Shown here piece by piece: positions 1 to 7,340 of a DNA stretch of 64,000 nucleotides; position 1 is the first letter of the stretch; each line of letters begins with the position of its first letter. The stretch covers positions 292,352 to 356,351 of the forward strand of contig NZ_JAMOIM010000003.1 in the NCBI RefSeq assembly GCF_026130545.1. The letters are read 5' to 3'. Made by a program: the position numbers and the translations under genes. The notes under the pieces were generated by a model that worked only from the letters and a program-made list of their open reading frames with translations, was not told the DNA's origin and ran no database searches. The DNA is from Lichenifustis flavocetrariae (GTDB lineage Bacteria > Pseudomonadota > Alphaproteobacteria > Rhizobiales > Beijerinckiaceae).

Positions 1-433
1 GCTTCGTGCGGTCGAAGGTCTGCTGCGCAAGTGTGGCATCGGCCTCGCTGGCCGCCAAAGCTGCCTTCCGGGCTGCAACGACTTCCGCCCGCGTCCCGAC
101 TTCGATCCGGGTGAGGTCGGCCTGTGCCACGGCCTCGGCGGCCTGCGCCTCACGCAATTTCGTCAGCAATTGGGGGTTGTCGATCGTGACCAGGATCGCA
201 CCCGCCGCGACATTGTCCCCACGCTCGACCGGCCGTCCAGCCACCCGTCCGTCCACCCGGGCCGCGATGTCGATGCGCGTGGCATCCGCCTCTCCCTGTA
301 CAAGCAGAGGCTGCGGTTGCAGCAGATACCAAAGCGACAAGCCGATGATCACCACAACCGTGACGATGACGATGGCGGCCGCCATTCGCGGCGCCTTTGC
401 GGCGGGCTGAACGTCAGCGCCGGGATCCGTCAT
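1..433 (-). CDS. HlyD-family membrane fusion protein, N-terminal part (cut by window edge)
   Basis: Translating the minus strand from ATG at 433 gives a short cytoplasmic start, one membrane segment (about residues 16-36, rich in V/I/L), then a biotinyl-lipoyl-like stretch (DIAARVDGRVAGRPVERGD) and an alanine-rich helix typical of the coiled-coil hairpin of periplasmic adaptors. Such proteins link an inner-membrane pump (ABC, RND or MFS) to an outer-membrane channel. The gene runs off the left edge, so its pump partner is not visible. It is divergent from the mechanosensitive channel gene, with about 220 bp between the two starts. The family assignment is secure; the substrate cannot be inferred. 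Confidence 0.8.
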   Translation of the reverse strand, partial: MTDPGADVQPAAKAPRMAAAIVIVTVVVIIGLSLWYLLQPQPLLVQGEADATRIDIAARVDGRVAGRPVERGDNVAAGAILVTIDNPQLLTKLREAQAAEAVAQADLTRIEVGTRAEVVAARKAALAASEADATLAQQTFDRTK

Positions 434-651
434 GGGGTCAGCTCCAGAGTGTCTGCGAAGACCGTCGGGTCGAACTTACGTGCAAGTCTGCCGCATCCGC
501 CCCGAGACGGCTAGAGCTTGAGTGTTTGGATCGACCGACGGGGTCCCCCGAGCTGGCGTCCGTTCCGAGTGTCGTCGAAACGTTGGGGTGGGGCAACATC
601 GATGTGCTACCTCTGAACGGCTCACATCTAGCGTCCTGGCGAGTAACTTTG

Positions 652-2142
652 ATGACGATCTGGATCACGACAGCATGGACGACGATCGTCTTGATGATCG
701 TCGTCTCGTTGTCGGCCCGTCGGCGGCCGATCTGGCTGCGGATCGGTCTCAGCCTCTTCGCCATCATCCTCTTGTCCCTGGCGATGGCGCCGCTCGTCGG
801 CTCCCCGCTTCAGCCGCAGTTTCCGGCCGATGTCGGGGCTTTCGTGGCCTTCTCGGAACGTGCCTTCGTGGCGAGCTGGTGGCTCCTTGTCGCGCGCATC
901 GTCATCGCTACGGGACAGCTCGCTCTCGGCATCAATCATCAGCGACATGCGGCGCGGCTGCTCTCAGATCTGGCCGCTGGGGCGATCTATCTCGGCGCCT
1001 TGCTGGCCGTGATCGACCTTGGCTTCGGCGTGTCCATCGCGGGTCTGCTGGCCACCTCGGGGATCATCGCCATCGTGCTGGGCCTCGCGCTTCAAAGCAC
1101 CCTGAGCGACCTCTTTTCGGGCGTGGCGATCGGGATCGATCGCCCCTTCGGGGTCGGCGACCTTGTCCTCATCGAAGGTGCCGCCGAAGGGCGGGTGATC
1201 GAGACGAACTGGCGCTCGACCCGCATCGCGACCACGACGAACGATGTCGCCACCGTGCCCAACAGCGTCGTGGCGAAAGCCCGTATCACCAACCGCAGCA
1301 TTCCGTCGGAGGCCCACCTCGCGACGATCAAGATCGTCATCGATGCGAGCGTGCCGCCGAAGGACGCCATGGCGATGCTCCGGGCCAGCGCCCTCAATGC
1401 GGCGCTGGTGCCGCCATCGCCACCTCCGTCGATCGTCTGCGTGGATCTGCGTGGCGAGGGCGCCACCTATGAAATGCAGTTTTCGATCCCGATCACCGAA
1501 TTCGGCGCGGCCCGCTCGGACCTCCTCGCGCAGATCGCGCGACACGCCCGTTACAACGGCATTCCATTGGCCCGCCAGGATGGGGCCAGATTGCCGTCCG
1601 CCACCGTGCCCGACCTTCTCCACTTGTTGGACGACGTGCCAATCCTGAAGGCGCTTGGCGAGGACGAGCGTGGCCAGCTCGCCTCCCGGCTGGTCCGCCA
1701 TGCGGGCGACGCCGGCTATACCCTCTTCACACAGGGCGGTTCGGTGGCATCCATGTTCGTGATCGCCCAGGGGGCCTTCGACGTGTCGCGTGACATCGAC
1801 GGCCATCGCCGCCGCCTTGGGACGATCGGCCCCGGCGATTATTTCGGCGAACTGGCCCTGCTGACCGGAAGCCCGAATGCGGCGACCGTCACGGCGCTCA
1901 CGCCCTTCGTGGCCTACGAGGTCGGCAAGGCCATGATCGCGCCCGCGCTCCAATCGAACCCCGAGGTGCTGCACGCGCTGGAGCGCGCCGCCTCGAACGC
2001 CCGTGCGCTACTCGACCGCACGGTCGCGGCACAGGCCTGTCCCGAACCGGCCGCCACGGTCCATCTGATCGACCGCATTCGAAGTTTCTTCAGCGTGTCC
2101 GGCCTTCGCGACATTCACTTGAAGCCGACCGATCCCGTTTAA
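652..2142 (+). CDS. MscS-type channel with C-terminal cyclic-nucleotide-binding domain (bCNG-like)
   Basis: 496 aa from ATG 652; longer upstream reading lacks homology. Residues 1-45 and 70-160 hold membrane segments, the last being the pore-lining helix (GIIAIVLGLALQSTLSDLFS, 137-156). A MscS beta domain follows (about 160-310), then a cNMP-binding fold (about 327-445). This is the layout of bacterial cyclic-nucleotide-gated mechanosensitive channels, inner-membrane proteins that open under tension or ligand. The phosphate-binding cassette reads FGELALLTGSPNAATV: the Glu (400) is present, but the Arg that normally grips the cyclic phosphate is Asn (409). Ligand binding may therefore be lost or altered. 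The fold assignment is secure; gating by cAMP or cGMP is uncertain. Confidence 0.88.
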   Translation: MTIWITTAWTTIVLMIVVSLSARRRPIWLRIGLSLFAIILLSLAMAPLVGSPLQPQFPADVGAFVAFSERAFVASWWLLVARIVIATGQLALGINHQRHAARLLSDLAAGAIYLGALLAVIDLGFGVSIAGLLATSGIIAIVLGLALQSTLSDLFSGVAIGIDRPFGVGDLVLIEGAAEGRVIETNWRSTRIATTTNDVATVPNSVVAKARITNRSIPSEAHLATIKIVIDASVPPKDAMAMLRASALNAALVPPSPPPSIVCVDLRGEGATYEMQFSIPITEFGAARSDLLAQIARHARYNGIPLARQDGARLPSATVPDLLHLLDDVPILKALGEDERGQLASRLVRHAGDAGYTLFTQGGSVASMFVIAQGAFDVSRDIDGHRRRLGTIGPGDYFGELALLTGSPNAATVTALTPFVAYEVGKAMIAPALQSNPEVLHALERAASNARALLDRTVAAQACPEPAATVHLIDRIRSFFSVSGLRDIHLKPTDPV

Positions 2143-2507
2143 GAACGGCCCGGTCATCTTAAAGAAATCCCGGCGTCGGCGGCGTGGCGTCATCGAACTG
2201 GGTGTCCTCGCACTTTTGATCGCCGTCCTGGTCGGTTCGACCCGACTGGCGCGCCAGCAGGAACGTGGTCAGCAATGATCGCTTCCGCAGGGGAAAAGGC
2301 CGATCATCATGAAGGGACGTACGAGCAGGCCACCTCCCGTTGCGATCGACACTCTTGCGCCTTCAATGCGGCCTTATGCAGGAATGGCACCAGAGCGTGA
2401 CCGGATGTGATGCTGGTTGCCTCGAAAAGGCTGATGTTTGAGGCAATCCTACCTAAGCCCCTCACGTTGAAAGGTTCGAGAGGTGATTTGTTGTGCTATG
2501 AGGCGGC
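2143..2507. other. Intergenic stretch with an inverted repeat
   Basis: No convincing gene. An arginine-rich membrane-segment-like peptide could be read on the plus strand up to 2278, but no start codon precedes it. A perfect 7-bp inverted repeat, TTGCCTC (2417-2423) and GAGGCAA (2440-2446), could form a transcript hairpin ahead of the next gene. Confidence 0.4.
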
Positions 2508-3263
2508 ATGAAGCTGCGCTCTGGTTTCTTTGGGATCGTCGGAAGCGGGGTGACGGTTGTCGTCCTCAAAGTCCTCTACGAGGGCGCCCTCGCCATCTAT
2601 GGCGCATATGCCAGCAAGTTCTTCGACGACAAGCTGACCCCGTATGTGACCGATCATGTGTGGCCGCGAGCACGGCCCATGGTCGAGTGGCTGAACAACT
2701 TTTGGGGCGGAGCCGCTATCGCTCTGATCGTAGCGCTGATTCTGGAGCGGCTTTGGGCATGGCGTTATCCGCTTGCCAAAGACGAGAAACCTGTTCCCGG
2801 CCGTGCGGAGCTTATTGAGCTTGGCCGCGAGTGCGTTGTGATGGCGGACGAGACGTTACGGACGCAGCAACAGATCGAAGACGCCGCGCCGCGCCCGCCT
2901 CGTCCCGAAGGCGGCTACAAGGATCAGGACCATTGGTCGCGCGTGCAATTCAATCACTCGCTTGAGGCGCACGAATACCATCGGCGCGCCATTATGCAGC
3001 GCGACCGCGCTCATGGTGCAGACCTTATGGACGCGATCTTCCGTCTTCGCGACTTAGGACTGACAATCCCAGTTTTTGCCGACGACGTTCCCGGCGCAAC
3101 AGATGAGGTGCGAGGAATGTTGTTGCCCCACTATCTGTCAGGTTACGCACGTTTTGTTGGAACTATGGGACGGATACTCAAGCGCGGTGATCTTGAGGCT
3201 GCAAGACGATCTTCACGCGACTGGAGGCCTGTGACGGAGCAGGGTGCAACAGCGCGTCCTTAA
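2508..3263 (+). CDS. Hypothetical membrane protein
   Basis: 251 aa, not recognised. Two hydrophobic segments are visible: one near the N-terminus (about residues 7-30) and one around 66-85 (WGGAAIALIVALILERLW). The remaining 165 residues are polar, with a predicted helical stretch rich in E, H and R, probably cytoplasmic. A two-helix membrane anchor with a soluble tail is all that can be supported. It converges on the next gene with only 3 bp between stop codons. Codon use is less GC-extreme than the metabolic genes to the right, in keeping with acquired DNA. Confidence 0.6.
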   Translation: MKLRSGFFGIVGSGVTVVVLKVLYEGALAIYGAYASKFFDDKLTPYVTDHVWPRARPMVEWLNNFWGGAAIALIVALILERLWAWRYPLAKDEKPVPGRAELIELGRECVVMADETLRTQQQIEDAAPRPPRPEGGYKDQDHWSRVQFNHSLEAHEYHRRAIMQRDRAHGADLMDAIFRLRDLGLTIPVFADDVPGATDEVRGMLLPHYLSGYARFVGTMGRILKRGDLEAARRSSRDWRPVTEQGATARP

Positions 3264-3266
3264 ACA

Positions 3267-4121
3267 TCACGGCGCCTGTAATCTGGTTTCCTTCAGTTTG
3301 GCCAGGAACGAACCACGATCCTTTACAGGGTGGTAGAGCTTTCCTCTTTCCTGATGAAAGTCAGCCTGTTTTGGAGGGCACACGAACGTTCCAGGTCCTA
3401 GCCCTTCAAGAGTCGGTGTGTTGGTGTACCATTGCCTCGATGAGCTTGGTCCAACAAATTCCCCAATTCCCCCAAGGTCTTCTATCATCAAGCCCTCATG
3501 ATGCAGGATTGTGGGAACAGAGACCTCGTCGTGACCCGCCCAACCGCTGCGATAGGCATGACTCAGAACCTCGCAAGCTTCACCAGACAACCGCGCAAGC
3601 GGCATGAACGAGCGGATTGGCTCAACGGAGCGCCGCAGCGTCTCAGGACTTTTGAGCGTCTCCCACCAAACCCAACCGGGTCGAGTTTCGGGCCGCACAA
3701 GCGTCGTTGTAAGCAGGCCCGATTTGTTGCCCTTGAATGCAGCGATCAGATCGCACCACTGCGCATCTAGGAAAACGTCAAATTCAACCCGCCAATAGAA
3801 CTGGTAACCTGGATTGTCCTTCCAGAAGTTGAGTATGACAAATATGATATTTCCCTGGTCCAGAGGTCGAGCCGCATCCCATGCCTTGAATGGCCAATGT
3901 TGCGCGAGATGTGAAAAGGAGAATAAATAGATTTCAGAATCTTTTATATTTGGGTGATCAGAAAAATCCGAACGCGTGTTGTCGTATAGGAAAAATGGTT
4001 TTGTATCTGTAGCGATGCAATCTTCCTTTAATTGATTCCAACCCGCCAAAGCATCTTTATCTAGCCGATGTGAAAGATATAAGATCGCATTACGTCTACT
4101 GCGTCGCAAAATGTTGAACAT
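3267..4121 (-). CDS. Hypothetical protein, possibly glycosyltransferase-like
   Basis: 284 aa on the minus strand. It begins MFNILRRSRRNAILYLSHRLD and contains FYWRVEFDVFLDAQW near residue 127, an aromatic-acidic pattern like the (Y)WxxExDVxxxxxW signature of DUF3405-type and related glycosyltransferase-like proteins. I see no signal peptide or membrane segment. The first 150 codons are distinctly AT-richer than the surroundings, which suggests horizontal transfer. The family link rests on one motif, so it should be read as a hint only. Neighbours are an uncharacterised membrane protein and a DUF6471 protein, so context does not help. Confidence 0.6.
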   Translation of the reverse strand: MFNILRRSRRNAILYLSHRLDKDALAGWNQLKEDCIATDTKPFFLYDNTRSDFSDHPNIKDSEIYLFSFSHLAQHWPFKAWDAARPLDQGNIIFVILNFWKDNPGYQFYWRVEFDVFLDAQWCDLIAAFKGNKSGLLTTTLVRPETRPGWVWWETLKSPETLRRSVEPIRSFMPLARLSGEACEVLSHAYRSGWAGHDEVSVPTILHHEGLMIEDLGGIGEFVGPSSSRQWYTNTPTLEGLGPGTFVCPPKQADFHQERGKLYHPVKDRGSFLAKLKETRLQAP

Positions 4122-4188
4122 CTAGGCCTCAGATTGATGACCATTTTTGCTCAAGGAGCAGAAAATCCTGTGGCTAAAGAGATTTTTT

Positions 4189-4425
4189 TCATATCCTGAT
4201 CTGAGTCGCTCCAATCGCCGCCATGCACTGAACGAAGAAGACAGCAGTAAAACTCCCGCGACCAATCTTGTTGCGGATGTTCCGCTCGTTCTCTGTGACA
4301 CCTACCGTCGCGAGCTTCTCCGCAAGCTGGGCATAAGTGACGCCACGCCGCTTCAACTCGGATTTCAGGATGCCTTTGACGCGGGCGTCCCATTTCTCTT
4401 CGACGGCTTCGGCCGGTTCTGACAT
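4189..4425 (-). CDS. DUF6471 domain small protein
   Basis: 78 aa from ATG 4425; the in-frame extension upstream to 4491 looks non-coding. The sequence WDARVKGILKSELKRRG, then YAQLAEKLA, then ENERNIRNKIGRGSFTAVFF is the characteristic DUF6471 pattern, a small helical fold resembling a helix-turn-helix. Members are common in alphaproteobacterial accessory DNA and often lie beside mobile elements, as here (an IS1595 scrap is 100 bp away). DNA binding is plausible from the LAEKLA...NERNIRNKI helices but not shown. Confidence 0.8.
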   Translation of the reverse strand: MSEPAEAVEEKWDARVKGILKSELKRRGVTYAQLAEKLATVGVTENERNIRNKIGRGSFTAVFFVQCMAAIGATQIRI

Positions 4426-4526
4426 CGCGCATTTACCCTCGCTGACGAATGACATTATATTTGATGCTATTGTCATTGAAAATAAGCCCACAATGAGATC
4501 AGATACGATGAATAGGCACCGGATAC

Positions 4527-4618
4527 GATGTCATAGCCTCCCACTTCCTTCTCTCTGCCGAGGCACGCACCCTCAGCCTTAAGGCCATCTACAAGGCCGG
4601 TGAAGAGAAGGCCTATGC
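4527..4618 (+). pseudogene. IS1595-family transposase, N-terminal scrap
   Basis: One plus-strand frame reads DVIASHFLLSAEARTLSLKA followed by IYKAGEEKAYA, which matches the conserved N-terminus of IS1595-family (ISSpo3/ISNha5-like) transposases. The expected continuation, the zinc-ribbon CPxCG region, is absent and no start codon remains. Only about 30 codons survive. It marks an old insertion inside the AT-richer island. Confidence 0.65.
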
Positions 4619-4735
4619 CCCATCTATGGCGCCTCTGCGGAAGAGGTCATGTGAGGCCTGGAGATCGACCAGATCGCGACGAACCACTTCTGTACGGGCT
4701 TCCACGTCGCGGATGTAGACCTTACCCTTTTTCAT
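4613..4735 (-). CDS. Possible 40-aa small protein
   Basis: Minus strand from ATG 4735 to TAG 4613-4615. The peptide begins MKKGKVYIRDVEARTEVVRR and continues as a charged, helix-prone sequence with balanced acidic and basic residues, unlike random GC-rich translation. There is no clear Shine-Dalgarno sequence. It abuts the IS1595 scrap and lies downstream of another small minus-strand gene (4847-5074), so it may be a truncated remnant. Function unknown. Confidence 0.3.
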   Translation of the reverse strand: MKKGKVYIRDVEARTEVVRRDLVDLQASHDLFRRGAIDGA

Positions 4736-4846
4736 CTTGCGGAGAGGACTACAAGGATTGTGGTATCTGTCATTTTGGCTTCATGTGAGATGAAAGACGC
4801 CACCGTAAATGATGCTTCTTGCTGCATTTTCTACATAAGGCCGCCT

Positions 4847-5074
4847 TCAATGCCGGGCCTTTCCGTCCGCAGGCTCCTGGCTCGGAAAGTCGGGTGGAAA
4901 CTCGGAATGCAGCACTGCTTTGTCAGGGCTGTCGTCCTGGATGGTGACGACAGAGCCAAGTTCAGGATGATGCCCCATGGTGACCCAGACTGACCCTTCG
5001 TGAATCGTGCCTGTGTATTGAAGCTCCTCAAAGACTTCGGACATCTGCGGAGCGGTGATCACCCGCTGGTACAT
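4847..5074 (-). CDS. Hypothetical small protein
   Basis: 75 aa from ATG 5074, preceded by a good ribosome-binding site (GGAGAAG, 4 bases before the ATG). The protein MYQRVITAPQMSEVFEEL... is acidic, with no signal peptide or membrane segment and an amino-acid balance typical of real proteins. I do not recognise a family. The ribosome site and composition are the only support, so existence is moderately likely and function unknown. Confidence 0.5.
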   Translation of the reverse strand: MYQRVITAPQMSEVFEELQYTGTIHEGSVWVTMGHHPELGSVVTIQDDSPDKAVLHSEFPPDFPSQEPADGKARH

Positions 5075-5224
5075 GGTGCTTCTCCAAGGCTAGACCTGGA
5101 GGCAAAGAGCCGCTCCGACCTTCTGGTTTCAGGCCATCGTCGGAGATCTTTAATAATGGGTTCCCGCTTTGAAGCGCTTTCGACACGAGCGGGATCAACT
5201 GGTCGTGCAAAGGCTTGACTCTAG

Positions 5225-5340
5225 GTCAGCCGCCCGAAGGGGTGGCTGCGGCACTCCCACCTGAGACAGCGAACCCGCAGGGCGTCGCCAAGGCGCTCAG
5301 GGATCGCTTCGGCGAGACTTCGCCATTCCGGAGCCAGTCT
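5225..5340 (+). promoter_or_regulatory. Hairpin-rich leader upstream of the GcvT-family gene
   Basis: Several inverted repeats follow one another: CAGCCGCCC-GAA-GGGGTGGCTG (5227-5248), AGCGAACCC paired with GGGATCGCT (5268-5307) and GGCGA-GACT-TCGCC (5311-5324). GGGGTG...CTGAGA...ACCC recalls the first half of a TPP riboswitch, but the second-half consensus (GAACCTGA, then GCGNAGGGA) is missing, and glycine-riboswitch cores are not met either. A structured 5' leader about 100 bases before the start codon is supported; its class is not. Confidence 0.35.
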
Positions 5341-5433
5341 GGATCGGTGCATCCAAGACATTCATCGGGTAGACGTTGTACGTCTTCCGCGTGCGTGACC
5401 GGCGTTGCAAGGGGAGATCGGAAAGGTTTGTCC

Positions 5434-6555
5434 ATGGCTATGTTGCGTCACTCCCCGTATCACCACCGGTTCGTGCAACTGGGCGCCCAGTTCGTCGAGC
5501 GCATCGGGTTCGCCGCGCCTTCGGTCTTTTCCACGACCGAAGACGAGCATCGCGCGACCCGAGAGCGAGTGGGACTGTTCGACGTCTACTATCAGGTTCC
5601 GATCGAGGTGGCCGGCGCGGATGCAGAGGCGGTCCTCAATCAGGTTCTGGTGGCCGACATCAGCCGACAGCCCGTGGGTCGCGTCGTCTATGCGGCGCCG
5701 TGCAATGCGGAAGGCGGGATGATCGATGATCTCACCTGCTACCGACTTGAACCCGACCGGTTCTGGCTCGTGCCGACACCCAGCCGTGTCGATGCCGTGC
5801 TGGCGACGCTGCGACGGGCGGCGGAGGGCCGTCATGCGGTCGTGACGGCCTTGGGCTACAAGAACGCTTACCTGTCCGTTCAGGGACCCAACTCGCGCGA
5901 ACTTCTACAGGGCTTGACCGAAAGCGACCTGTCGACGACCGCCTTGGCCTACTTTTCCCTGAAGCTCATGACGCTTGCCGACGTCCCCATGCTGGTCTCC
6001 CGGACCGGCTATTCCGGAGAACTCGGCTACGAATTGTTTTACCCCAGCGAATATGCCGAGCATGTCCTCGACACGCTGCTTGCAGCGGGACGACCGCTGG
6101 GCGTCCTGCCTTGCGGCCTCGGTGCGTTGCGCAGCCTGCGGATCGAGAAGCGCTATCCGCTGTACGGACTTGATCTCGATGAATCCACGACGCCGATCGA
6201 GGCCGGGCTCGGCTGGACCGTGAAGCTGACAAAGCCGGCCTTCCAAGGACGCGAGGTTTTGGCCCGGCAGAAAGCGAAGGGGACGGAGCGACAACTTGTG
6301 CTGCTACTGATGGCGCCGGACGCCCCGTTGCCGCCGGTCGGTACGGCTGTCGGCCATTCCGGTGAAGCCGTCGGACGGGTGACCTCCGCAGATCGCGGCC
6401 ATACTGTCGGTCGCACACTTGCGATGGCCTACGTCCCACCCGCTCTTGCGGTCGACGGGCAAGAGGTCTCGATTGCGGGCGGCGCAACCGAATGGGCAGC
6501 GGTCGTCTCGACCCGACCGGCCTACGATCCTGAGGGACTCCGGCTCCGTGGTTAG
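5434..6555 (+). CDS. GcvT/DmdA-family folate-dependent aminomethyl- or methyltransferase
   Basis: 373 aa from ATG 5434, preceded by GGAAAGG at 5420-5426; the longer frame upstream is non-coding leader. The protein has the GcvT fold: an N-terminal folate-binding region (GLFDVYYQVPIEVAGADAEA), the conserved RTGYSGELGYELF (about residues 190-202), the LRIEKRYPLYGLDLDE segment and a C-terminal barrel. Family members move one-carbon units to tetrahydrofolate: glycine cleavage T protein, DMSP demethylase (DmdA) or aryl O-demethylases (LigM). The length suits DmdA or GcvT. No gcvH or gcvP lies nearby, so a role in the glycine cleavage system is unlikely. The exact substrate is undetermined. Confidence 0.82.
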   Translation: MAMLRHSPYHHRFVQLGAQFVERIGFAAPSVFSTTEDEHRATRERVGLFDVYYQVPIEVAGADAEAVLNQVLVADISRQPVGRVVYAAPCNAEGGMIDDLTCYRLEPDRFWLVPTPSRVDAVLATLRRAAEGRHAVVTALGYKNAYLSVQGPNSRELLQGLTESDLSTTALAYFSLKLMTLADVPMLVSRTGYSGELGYELFYPSEYAEHVLDTLLAAGRPLGVLPCGLGALRSLRIEKRYPLYGLDLDESTTPIEAGLGWTVKLTKPAFQGREVLARQKAKGTERQLVLLLMAPDAPLPPVGTAVGHSGEAVGRVTSADRGHTVGRTLAMAYVPPALAVDGQEVSIAGGATEWAAVVSTRPAYDPEGLRLRG

Positions 6556-6896
6556 ACGGGGTCCGTTCAGACCCGGTGAAGATTGAGTTGGCGTCGCAGG
6601 CTCTCGCCTCAAGCTTCGGCTTTCCTGCCGACGCCGCTCACGCGGCGGCGACAAAGCTCGCCGCATTCGCAGGTCGTTTGAAACGGCGCACTGTGATCAC
6701 GGAGCCGCTCGCCTTCATATCGAGGGATCGGTCAACACCGTGAGCCGCGGAAAGCATAGCGGGCGCGCGCAGGTCGCGTGAGGATCTCGACGGCCAGTCG
6801 GATCCTGATAGCCGGCGGCGCTCAACGAGCTACTTCAACTTGTGCTGCGACCAGCATCTTGTGCTGCGACCAGCGTGGGAAGAGGAGGTCTCGATC
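6556..6896. other. Intergenic region with a 17-bp tandem duplication
   Basis: No gene recognised. CTTGTGCTGCGACCAGC occurs twice, at 6839-6855 and 6858-6874 (19-bp period), just ahead of the ribosome site AGAGGAGGT (6881-6889). The repeat could be a regulator-binding pair or a simple slippage duplication. Confidence 0.4.
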
Positions 6897-7340
6897 GTGA
6901 CGGTAAATGCCATCAAGGAACACAAGGCGCCGATGACTCCGGCGACGACGCAGATCCTGTTCGTCGATATTCAGCCGGAGATCATCGGCAGCAGCCGGAC
7001 GAACCCGCCGGACAAGCTCATCCCATCGGCCGTCGCCATCGCCCAAATCGGCAAGCTGTTCGAACTGCCGATGACCGTCAGCGTGGTGCCGGCCGGTGAC
7101 GCCGAATCGAGACTCATTCCCGAACTGGCGGCGCTACCGTCCGACGCCAAACCCCTCGTCCGGACCATGGCTCCCGTGTTCGACGACAAGCCGACCGCTT
7201 CCGCCATCGCCGCCACGAAACGGCACGATCTCGTTATCTGCGGCGTGGTGACGGAGGTCGCCATTTGGCGCACCAGGCGCCGAGATGCGCGGGAGCCGTC
7301 GCAAGGGATGTGGTCAGCGCCGCATAGCCGTCCGGCCTGA
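6897..7340 (+). pseudogene. Isochorismatase-family hydrolase, 3' truncated
   Basis: Reading from GTG 6897 (strong AGAGGAGGT ribosome site) gives TQILFVDIQPEIIGSS, with the catalytic Asp of cysteine hydrolases, and RHDLVICGVVTEVAI, with the nucleophilic Cys environment. Homology stops near 7267. The remaining 24 codons are the antisense of the convergent FAD monooxygenase gene. Intact YcaC-like hydrolases are about 200 aa; this one would be 147 with an unrelated tail, lacking the last strand and helices. A deletion or rearrangement joined the two genes, so function is doubtful. Confidence 0.7.

Noticed and set aside
2128-2278. Plus-strand peptide with a poly-Arg start and a membrane segment (GVIELGVLALLIAVLVGSTR)
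   Set aside because: Looks like a tiny membrane protein, but no ATG, GTG or TTG lies between the preceding stop and the hydrophobic segment.
5225-5340. Assignment of the leader as a TPP or glycine riboswitch
   Set aside because: Only isolated strings match; the conserved second half (TPP) and paired glycine cores are absent.
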